Source: Bidens hawaiensis
Lineage: Eukaryota > Streptophyta > Magnoliopsida > Asterales > Asteraceae
DNA: 64,000 nt
NCBI GenBank assembly: GCA_021521415.1
Contig: JAIQDT010001112.1
Coordinates: forward strand, 1-64,000
Direction of reading: 5' to 3'
The notes beneath the pieces are model-generated. The model did no database searches. It was not told the DNA's origin and saw only the letters and a list, made by a program, of their open reading frames with translations. A program made the position numbers and the translations under genes. Below are positions 53,401 to 64,000 of the stretch, piece by piece; position 1 is the stretch's first letter; the number at the start of each line of letters is the position of its first letter.

Positions 53401-56400
53401 GTTCAACTAATACAAATCCATTTGCTACACCACCTAGTGTTAATATGAAGGAAGCTGAGCAAAACTTTGCTTTTCTAATGACTTTTATGTCTTCATATGG
53501 AAACTTAGTGAGTAGTAAGATTGCCACAAGTGATTTAACAGATGAGGACTATGATCAGATAGATCCAGATGATCTAGAAATCATGGATTTAAAATGGAAC
53601 ATGGCTTTGATCGTTCGTAAAGTTAAAAGATTCATGCAGAGAACTGGATAAGATCTTCCAGCTTTAAACAAGAAGTTGGGTTTTGACAAATTAAAAGTAA
53701 AGTGTTATAATTGTCAAGAATTTGGGCATTTCGCGATGGAATGTGACAAACCAAGGAAAGAATACACTGGTCCTCATGGTCAAAGTCAAAATGCTTCTAC
53801 ACCACGAGGAAGTGATGCTGAAAAGAAACCATCTTCTTCTACAACACAAGCAATGTTAGCAGATGGAACCGACTGTTCACAATGGTTACTATGCAATGAT
53901 GTTCAAGCAAATTTGGGTATGTTTGGGTTACATAAAGATTGTCAAGATGCAACTGGTAGTGAGATGTCTTCCTATAATGATTCTGGATCTGATTCTGACG
54001 ACTCTTGCGAACCTTCTGAATCAATGTTTGCTTGCGTGGCCAAGATTAACGAGGTTAGTAATTCTATTTCTGCTACTTCATTTGTTAAAACATCATTTGT
54101 TGACTGTGAATCTAACAAATCTAAGTTAGAAGCATTGAAAAATTAAAATGATAATCTAATAAGAGAAATTGCTTCTCTTAAGGATACTTATCGACAAACT
54201 CTTGAGTGACGCATTGTCGACAATTAACCACGATCTCAAAGCCGAGTTATATGTGAAAATGACCATTAATGACCAAAACTTTCAAGAGATTTTGAAACAT
54301 CGTTCAAACATAAATGAGCTTGAGAATGAGGTTCTTGAGTTGAAGAACAAATTGGGGAAATTTAGAAATTTATCTTTTCTGTTGAATGAAATCATTGAGG
54401 TATCTGGAAAATAAAAGGATTCCAAGAAAGGTATTGGATTTGTTGAAATTCCACCACCTTTCCATAATGATTATAAAATTAATCATTTTTCAAGAAAAGA
54501 AGAGGATTTGATTCAAAAAGAATCTGTGATTTCTGAAAAACCTAAATTGGTTAAACCTGAAATTGTCAAACCCCAAGTTGCTCCTCAAAAATCTCATGTG
54601 GAAAGTAAAAAGGTCTTTGTTGAAAATGTTGACAAAGTGATTATTGAAGATGTGTTTGAACCTGAGATAATACACAAGAATAAGAACATTCCTAGTTCTA
54701 ATCATATTCTTTGCGAACCTCAAGAGTTTGAGGACGCTGTGTATGGTTCATTCAAATCTCAAGTGAACAATGAAGAAATTATGAAAACCAAACTAGTGAG
54801 GGCAAAGAAGTCAGTTAAACCAAAGATTTCTGGCGAGGAGTTAATGCGTTTCATTAATCCTCCGAGTTCTAAGTCTTCATCGGCTAGAGTTTTTAAGTTA
54901 AAGGGAATGGATGCGATGTTCACTGAAAAAGATATTCCAATAAGTATTATCAAACCTGAACTTATTGAGAGTGTTTTTGTCAATGAAACTTCAAAAATTC
55001 AAGAACTTGAACTAGTGTATGCTCAAACAAAAACATCAGTTCAATCTGACCCATTGACTAAGGCAAAACAACTTCTAAAACAAGCTAAGAAAATTAACTT
55101 TGTGAAGTCAACTGGGACAGATACACTAAAAAGTTTTTCGAACTGTTAATTTAGATTTTTACTTAAAGAAGAAATCTGAATTATCTGATGAGTTTGCTAA
55201 GAGCATGACTAAAAATGTGAGTCATCATCAAACTTCAGGTTATTCATTCCAAATACCTCGCAACAACATCGTGTAGACATGCGAAGTTGTTTCTTATGCG
55301 GTCAACATGGTCATGTTGTGAGGAATTGTAGTCAGCAGAACTATCAGAATCTTCATCCTTTTATCAAGGACAAATCTAAGCCAATTCCATTGGTCAAGGA
55401 GATTCTGAAACGACCTGTGTCGTATGCTGATGATACTCATATTTTGTTCTCTAATGTTGTTGGTGCATTATGTCAGTAGTGTTGGGTTTTATACAAGTTT
55501 ATCAAAGTCAAGTTAACCACATTTAACTAGAAAACGCAACCTAAGCTTATATTTTAAGACTTGTTATTGAACATACCATTATGTAAAACTAAAACCCAAA
55601 GCCAAGGATCAATATTACAAGAACAAAAATGCTCACATAATGTAAATGTACCTCTTTTTACCTTTAGAAGAAGATGTAGGTGGATGAAGATGATGATGTC
55701 TTCAAATGGCAAGGTTGCAAGTAGAAACCCTCAAGCTTTTGATACCCCAAGCTTTTTTCAACAACACCAACTTGTTGCTAGGATTTTAAACACCAAAAGA
55801 AGCTCACACAAACTCCTTTTTCCTGCCCACTTGAGCCGTGGATATGAGAGAGAGGTAGAGAGAGTTTTCTTTGCACTTGAAATTCAAAATTGATGGATAC
55901 TTTTGCATGTCTTGGATGGAGGTAATAATAAAGAGATCACATGGACCCAAAAGGAAGGAAGGCATATTGATTGGACCAAAAAACCCACCCACATGGGGTG
56001 GCCGTTTTTTGTTATTTCCCTTTTTTTTTTTTTTTTTTTTTTTTTATTATTTTGTTTTAACATTTAAAACATCTCCATCTCCATTCATTTTATAAAACTC
56101 ACTTATATAAAATGTACATACATATATATATAATTATTTAACCAATTAAATAATTAATTTATATAAACAAATTATCCAAATAATTTATTTAAATCCTCAA
56201 GTGTGTTTGTTTAGAAAACCAATTTTCTAAACGCGTAGTGTTCGGTATTTGTTTAAATGATCAAATCACTAAAAGAATACATTTGGTGTTGTCTAGCTTG
56301 TTATTGGGTATGACCCGACTTGGATCAAACACAGTTAGCCACATTAATATAAATATGTGTCTCGGGCATACGTAATTCCAACAATCTCCCACTTGCACGA

Positions 56401-59400
56401 GATACATAGAAAATTAATGCAAGTGGTGAATACCGCCTAACAACAGTTCACCACCCCTAATGTGTTTGACGAAGTGCCATTCAATAACATCATCCCTTCA
56501 AGTCCCTTACTTGATATGATTTAGGTGAATCTATCATTATATCCCTTTGTTACTAGATGTCATGTTGGATCTAAGAGACATAGGTGATCATTCTCTTTAC
56601 AATTCAACTTTATCAGGCCTTAGACATCTAAACTCTCAACACATAAGAGGAACAAATTCCGTCTTGACTGTATACGCCTCTCACTATCACTTTATACTCC
56701 ACCCGAGCTCATCCTTATGTACCATCTTTTACGAATAGCGAAGGGGAGAGTCAAAGTGTAATACTTGGTGAAAATCAAGACCCAATATACATCTCAGGTC
56801 TAAGGATAATATGAAATTCTCCTTTACTCAAGATTACTAATGATCAAGTCAATCGACTCCATGTAGTAATATTGAGAGCGGGTCAGTCCAATATTTGTAT
56901 CCCACAAATATCTATGAACTTTGGCAGCAAACCTATGCTCCATATTCATTTCTTATGAATATCCACCAAACCTAGTTCATAATAGTCTTGCTTCATATTT
57001 GTTCCCACAAATGTGATCGACTACGGACTTTTAGAATAAGATAACTTATTCATGGATTAAACATGCAAAATTAGAATTTAACTCAAGATTCCATAATCAT
57101 ATAAAAGAGTTAAATTACAAAAGTCTTTTAAACTTTAATACAAAATAGATCAAATCCAATTACTAGAATATCGAAGTCCTAAGCCACTCGCATGACGCTC
57201 ATGTTTAGGTCTTTCTAGGAGCTTCGTGAATGGATCCGCAAGATTTTGATCAGTTCCAACTTTGCGAATACATATCTTTCCCTTTTCAACTTCATCCCTT
57301 ATGTAGTTGAATCTCCGCTCTATGTGCCTTGTCTTTTGGTGCGAACGAGGTTCCTTGATTTGTGCAATCGCACCCTCGTTGTCACAAAAGATTTCTAGGG
57401 GGTCTTGAATGGAAGAGACCACCCCTAGATCGGTAATGAATTTCTTCAACCATGCAGCTTCTTGAGCTGCCAATGAAGCGGCGATGTATTCTGATTCTGT
57501 AGTGGATAATGCTACCACTTCCTGTTTTGAGCTCTTCCAAGAGACAGCTCCTCCATTAAGAGTGAACACATACCCAGATTGTGATCGAGAATCATCTCGA
57601 TCAGTTTGGAAGCTCGCATCCGTGTAACCTTTTATAGCGAGTTCCTCCTCACCAGATCCATATATCAGAAACATATCCTTAGTTCTCCTAAGGTATTTCA
57701 ATATGCTCTTAACAGCCATCCAATGACTGTCTCCTGGATTCTGTTGGTATCTGCTTGTCATGCTCAAAGCGCATGACACATCCGGTCTAGTACATATCAT
57801 CGCATACATGATGGATCCTATAGCAGAAGCATATGGGATTTGTTTCATCATGTCTTGCTCACCCTTTGAGCTTGGACATTGAGCTGAACTCAATATGGTC
57901 CCTCTTTGAATAGGTACAAAACCTTTCTTTGAGTTTTCCATCTTGAACCTTTTCAAGATTTTATCAATGTATGTACTTTGGTTCAAACCTATCAAGCGCC
58001 TTGACCTATCCCTATAGATCTTTATTCCCAAAATATAGGCAGCTTCACCAAGATCCTTGATGGAAAATCTACTTCCAAGCCAAGCCTTAACGCTTTCCAT
58101 GGTTGGAATGTCATTTCCAAATAGTAGAATGTCATCGACATACAATACTAAGAAGGTAATTATACTCCCACTAGCTTTCTTATACACACAAGCCTCATCA
58201 GCGTTCTTGATGAATCCAAAACTTTTGATTTCTTCATCAAAACGATGATTCCAAGTTCTAGATGCTTGTTTCAATCCATAGATTGATTTCTTTAACTTGC
58301 ATACTTTATTAGGATGTTTTGGATCGACAAAACCTTCAGGCTGAACCATATAGACATCTTCCTCAAGATATCCATTTAGGAAAGCGGTCTTGACATCCAT
58401 TTGCCAAATTTCATAATCATAATGTGCAGCTATGGCAAATAATATCCTAATAGACTTAAGCATTGCCACAGGCGAAAAAGTTTCATCATAATCAACCCCT
58501 TGAGTTTGAGTGAAACCCTTAGCTACAAGTCTTGCTTTATAAGTATCCAAGTTTCCATGCATATCAGTTTTCCTTTTGAAAACCCACTTGCTTCCAACAG
58601 CTTTGGAGTTGAGTGGTGGTTCAACCAATTCCCAAACTTGGTTGTCATACATGGATTGCATCTCAACGTTCATGGCTTCAAGCCATTTGTCACAATCATT
58701 CTTGGACATTGCATCACGGTATGTGGTCGGTTCATCCGAATCTACCACGTAGCAACCTTCTACAAAAAATCCATATTTTTCAGGTGGATTGCTAATTCTA
58801 CCAGATCTGCGAACGTTTTGTGTGTTTTGATCAACCACTTGATCACTTTCAACAACCTCTTGTTGAGTGCTAGTATCAACCAATTGTGTATCATCTTGTG
58901 ATTCTTGATCCTCATCAAATTTCACTGTTCTACTATTAGTTCCTTCCTCAAGGAACTTAGTTTCCAAGAACTTACCCTTTCGAGCAATAATAACATTTTG
59001 CTCACTAGGATCGTAAAAGTAATATCCTAAATCATCTTTAGGATAACCTATAAAGATACACTTAGTGGATCGGACTTCTAATTTGTTTGGGGTGTATTGC
59101 TTTACATAAGCTTCACAACCCCAAACTTTTAAGAATGATAGCGATGGAGCCTTTCCATGCCATACTTCAAAAGGTGTCTTCTCCACTTTCTTGGTTGGAG
59201 CCATATTCAATATGCGAATAGCGGAAAGTAAAGCATAGCCCCAAAATGATAGAGGTAAAGTGCTTCTAGCCATCATCGATCGAACCATATCTAATAGGGT
59301 ACGATTTCTCCTTTCAGACACACCATTATGTTGTGGTGTTCCAGGTGGAGTAAGTTGTGAAATAATTCCACAACTCTTAAGATGATCTTGAAAAACACCA

Positions 59401-62400
59401 CTTAGGTATTCACCTCCTCTATCACTACGAAGTACTTTGATTGTTGTCTTAAGTTGTCTTTCTACTTCAGTTTTGAAGTCTTTGAACATTTCAAAAGCTT
59501 CATCTTTGTGTTTCATTAAGTACACATAACCATATCGACTATAATCGTCAATAAAGGTAATGAAGTATCTTTCACCATTCCTAGTCATTGGTCTAAAAGG
59601 ACCACATACATCCGAATGTATGATACCCAATAATTCTTTCGACCTTTCAAAAGTTTTATTAAAGGGTTGCTTTGTCATTTTGCCTTGTAAACAAGATTCA
59701 CATACATCAAATGAATCAAACTCATTGGTTTCTAGAATACCACTCTTGCGAAGAGTTTGCATGCGATTCTTGCTTATATGTCCAAGGCGACAATGCCAAA
59801 GATAGGAATCACCCAAGTCCTTCTTGAGTTTCTTGGTGTTGACATTATACATTGAACTATTATGTGACATACCACTTTGATCTATTTCATATATACCATT
59901 CATGGGTATAGCTTTAAAATAAAATATGCCATTCATCAAAACATGAATATCATAATCAATAAACTTAAGATCAAAGCCACATTGTTTTAAAAGAGACACG
60001 GAAATAATGTTTCTCCTTAACTTAGGAGCATACAAAACATTCTTCAAAATTACTTCCAAACCACTTGGAAGCTTTAATATGTAGTCTCCTTGGGCTTGGA
60101 CTTCAACTCTTGCTCCATTGCCCATAAAGAGACTAATGTCCCCTTTGTTGAGTTGTTTACTTCTTTTGAACCCCTGCAACAAATTGCAAATGTGAGTTCC
60201 ACATCCGGTATCAAGTACCCATGTATTTGAAGAAATAACATTTAGTTCAATATGTATAGTAAAGATAATACCTGAGGTATGCCCCGCATCCCTCTTATCT
60301 TTTAACGCATTGAGATAGGTCGGACAATTCCTTTTCCAATGACCTATCTCTCCACACTCAAAGCATGGATCTTGCGCCGCAACCTTTTGCTTCTTTTCCT
60401 TCGGTTTGATGGGCGTGATGGCTTTCCTCTTTCCCTTTCCTTGGACGTGGCCCTTGCCCTTAGCAACACTTGCTTTGGGGTTGGAGTTATGTCCCCTTTT
60501 GCCTTCATTGATTGTTAGAATGGGTAAAACCCTTTTACCCATTCCCGCTTCGGCCGTTCTTAGTATTGCGTGAAGCTCACCAATGCTTTTGTCCCACCCG
60601 TTCATGTTATAGTTCATGACAAAGGTTTCAAACCTTTTGGTCAAAGAGTTGAGAATCAAATCCGTAGCCAACTCATTAGAGACGGGACAATTCAACCTAC
60701 GAAGCTTTTCAATGTAGCTTTTCATTTTTAGGACATAAGATGAGACGCTTTGGGTTTCCTCCATACGACATGCATGAAACGCTCGAACCGTTTCGAAACG
60801 TTCCGCTCTAGCTTGTTGAAGGAACATTTCCTTCAATTGAGTTATCATGTCGTATGCCCCATGATGCTCGAAATCCTTTTGGATTTCGGGAATCATAGTC
60901 CCCAACATGAGGCAAGAGGCTTGCACCGAATCTTTGGTGTACTTGACCCAATCGTTATACGCCTCCTCATCTTCCACGTTAGGCTCATCGGGAATGGGAT
61001 CGTCTAAGACATATGATATCTCTTCTTGTTTGAGAACTATTCTCAAGTTGCGATACCAATCCATAAAGTTATTATGGTTTAGACGATCCTTTTCAAGGAT
61101 GGTTCTTAAGGATAGGTTACGGGTGTTATGGGTAGAGGTGTTTGCATTGTTAGCGGCCATCTACAAAATTTAACAAAGTTTTATTTTAGTATTATAAACA
61201 ATTTAATTATTAATACCCTTTTATTCCAAATTTTAAAATAATAATTAAATTCTAGAATCCAACGATAAATCAAATTTCGGTTAGGTGACCTTTATCCCGT
61301 TATTTGATTTAACAAGGTAGTCAACCTTGACAATTGCAACCCTTTGCAACTTCTAGAGGTATGGGACCATTCGAAATCCTTATTTCGTGTTGGCATGTTT
61401 ATCCCATCAACACCATTGGACCCCATGCTTAGGTGACCTTTATCACATGGTTTCCAATTCAAGTCGTCCTACTTGTATAAACATGTAAGATTAACATACA
61501 AGTGGTTAGGTGACCTTTATCCCACAAATATGTTAATATTACCTTAAGTATATTAGTTTGCTCTAAAATGGTTAGGTGACCTTTATCCCATTTAAAGTTT
61601 CCTAATACGTTAAGTGTCTTACAAAAGGATGGTGTTAGACTTGTTTCCTTGGTAATTATGAAAAAGGGATTTTTAAGTTTTTCCAATATTCTAGTTTGAA
61701 AAACATTATGCCATATCCTAACATGCATTTAGAAATATGGCGATTTTGAAAACCAATTTTCAAGGTTCTAGTTATAATAAAACCAATTTTATTATATGTG
61801 AGTAATCGCTTAGTTTTAATAAACCCATTTAATTAAACTAATTGACGCGATATTACCAAATATATATTAGAACCCGTTTTATGCTTGTTGTCGTTCCTAT
61901 GTGACGGTTTGGATATCCTAATATCTATCAACCACACATTACAATAAGTAAAACAAACAACCAAGCAAACACATGCAAAATATAGTCATAACCGAGAACC
62001 GCTAAGTTTGACCATACTTGTTAGCCGAAACAAGTATAGGTCATAAGTCACACCTAAGGGACAAAACATGACACAAGGATGGAATGTTGACTCCCACTTG
62101 ATCTTGCATCCAAATGCTTCAAGTATCCTCTCCAAGTTGTTGTGTTCTTGTTGGGCTTGTTAATGGGCTCCAAACTCCCAAAAGTCTTCTTGGGCCCAAG
62201 AGTGAAATTTATGGGCCTAATGGGCTTGAATCCCATGATGGGCCGGTGAGGCCCAACAAGCCCAAAATTTCGGTCCAAGGCCCAAATCCACCAATTCTTG
62301 CATCTTCAATTTTTACAAAATGTATCCTAATACATATTTTTCTAAAAAAAGAAAATGCAACTAATCTATTTATTACAAACCAACTTATGAATAAATAAAT

Positions 62401-64000
62401 TACACAAGCCTAAGATTATGAATTATTACAACCATATTGAATAATAAACATAATCAACATACACAAACAACAATCAACACATCCAAGGTCTAGGTTTCGG
62501 TTATGACACATCCAAACATACCAAATGTTCTAAGCATGCAACCTAAGCAACCAATGCCCAAAACCCCAAAAAAAAATCGGCCCCCCCCCCCCAAGAGGCT
62601 ACGGCCCAAAAAATTTTTTTTTTTTATATATATTTTTTATTTTCAACATCCAAATGTTAATAATGGTTTCCTAAGATCTTTGCATGCATGTCAAGATCTT
62701 ACAAAACCATGGGGTAAAATCCACCAAAATTTCGGACCCCTTTTCACCCATGAAAAACCCGAAATCTATGAACATGCAAGGAGCATAAGTCCTTGTAACC
62801 GGCTCTTGATGCCATTGTTGGGTTTTATACAAGTTTATCAAAGTCAAGTTAACCACATTTAACTAGAAAACGCAACGGAAGCTTATATTTTAAGACTTGT
62901 TATTGAACATACCATTATGTAAAACTAAAACCCAAAGCCAAGGATCAATATTACAAGAACAAAAATGCTCACATAATGTAAATGTACCTCTTTTTACCTT
63001 TAGAAGAAGATGTAGGTGGATGAAGATGATGATGTCTTCAAATGGCAAGGTTGCAAGTAGAAACCCTCAAGCTTTTGATACCCCAAGCTTTTTTCAACAA
63101 CACCAACTTGTTGCTAGGATTTTAAACACCAAAAGAAGCTCACACAAACTCCTTTTTCCTGCCCACTTGAGCCGTGGATATGAGAGAGAGGTAGAGAGAG
63201 TTTTCTTTGCACTTGAAATTCAAAATTGATGGATACTTTTGCATGTCTTGGATGGAGGTAATAATAAAGAGATCACATGGACCCAAAAGGAAGGAAGGCA
63301 TATTGATTGGACCAAAAAACCCACCCACATGGGGTGGCCGTTTTTTGTTATTTCCCTTTCTTTTTTTTTTTTTTTTTTTTTTTATTATTTTGTTTTAACA
63401 TTTAAAACATCTCCATCTCCATTCATTTTATAAAACTCACTTATATAAAATGTACATACATATATATATAATTATTTAACCAATTAAATAATTAATTTAT
63501 ATAAACAAATTATCCAAATAATTTATTTAAATCCTCAAGTGTGTTTGTTTAGAAAACCAATTTTCTAAACGCGTAGTGTTCGGTATTTGTTTAAATGATC
63601 AAATCACTAAAAGAATACATTTGGTGTTGTCTAGCTTGTTATTGGGTATGACCCGACTTGGATCAAACACAGTTAGCCACATTAATATAAATATGTGTCT
63701 CGGGCATACGTAATTCCAACAAGTAGTTCACTATCTAGTGTCAATAATCATGTTAGTTTGTTTTGTTTTGGTTTGTATAGGTTGTCTCACAAGTTCGCCT
63801 AATATAAGCGAACTTGTGGACAAGCGAAGTTATTGACAACTTCGCCTAGTCTATTAGGCGAAGTTGTCGAAGGCTTTATATTCCTCAGTTACGGCTTGTT
63901 TTAGTTAGAGATTCCAGTACGTGTAATTGTGATTGAACATCACGTGTTGAAGGGTTGCAATACAACGTGTCTTTTGAGTATTGTAACGTGTATTTGTGCT

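Overview
The window looks like intergenic DNA from a plant nuclear genome, most likely Asteraceae. It is AT-rich and made almost entirely of transposable elements. The LTR retrotransposons have plant-type termini (TG...CA, 5-bp target duplications, initiator-tRNA-Met-type primer sites). The extra ORF in the large Copia elements resembles, from memory, a protein family common in Tanacetum/lettuce-type genomes. That is an inference, since no search was run. No host gene, tRNA, rRNA or CRISPR array was found.

Layout, left to right. 1-6884 is a decayed minus-strand Copia (I), split by a decayed Gypsy element (J, 1956-6026). A Mutator-like element (K, 3764-4987) sits in the 3' LTR of J. 6885-8670 holds the 5' LTR, primer site and leader of a truncated plus-strand element (H). 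8671-37572 is a minus-strand, Sirevirus-like Copia (A0). A0 is interrupted at 10058-33573 by a second copy of the same family (A). A in turn carries an intact Copia (C, 21204-29468) in its integrase and a solo LTR (19091-19485) in its reverse transcriptase. 37573 starts a CACTA-like element. 38948-39242 is the 3' end of a Helitron. 39243-51348 is a third, plus-strand copy of the A family (B), with a Gypsy-type solo LTR (G) in its own 5' LTR. B is cut at 51349 by another Copia (E). E is cut at 55458 by an LTR of family F, and F is cut at 55480-63721 by an intact minus-strand Copia (D).

Most insertions are supported by exact target duplications: AATTT (A), GTACC (C), AATAG (solo LTR), TTATG (G), AGTAG (D) and the 9-bp TTTTGTTTA (K). 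Read in order, CACTA, Helitron, B, E, F and D form a chain of successive insertions inside A0.

The only intact long coding regions are the two 1336-residue gag-pol polyproteins of C and D, which are nearly identical and in opposite orientation. The third ORF of interest is the extra gene downstream of pol in A0 and A (aORF). It has its own TATA box and a small 5'-leader intron conserved between two diverged copies. It is intact up to about 323 codons in A0. In A it is about 4.2 kb long and broken by stops and frameshifts. The 3' spacer upstream of it carries a dense array of a short degenerate motif that also recurs in the LTRs. The LTR of E carries three hairpins with compensatory base changes.
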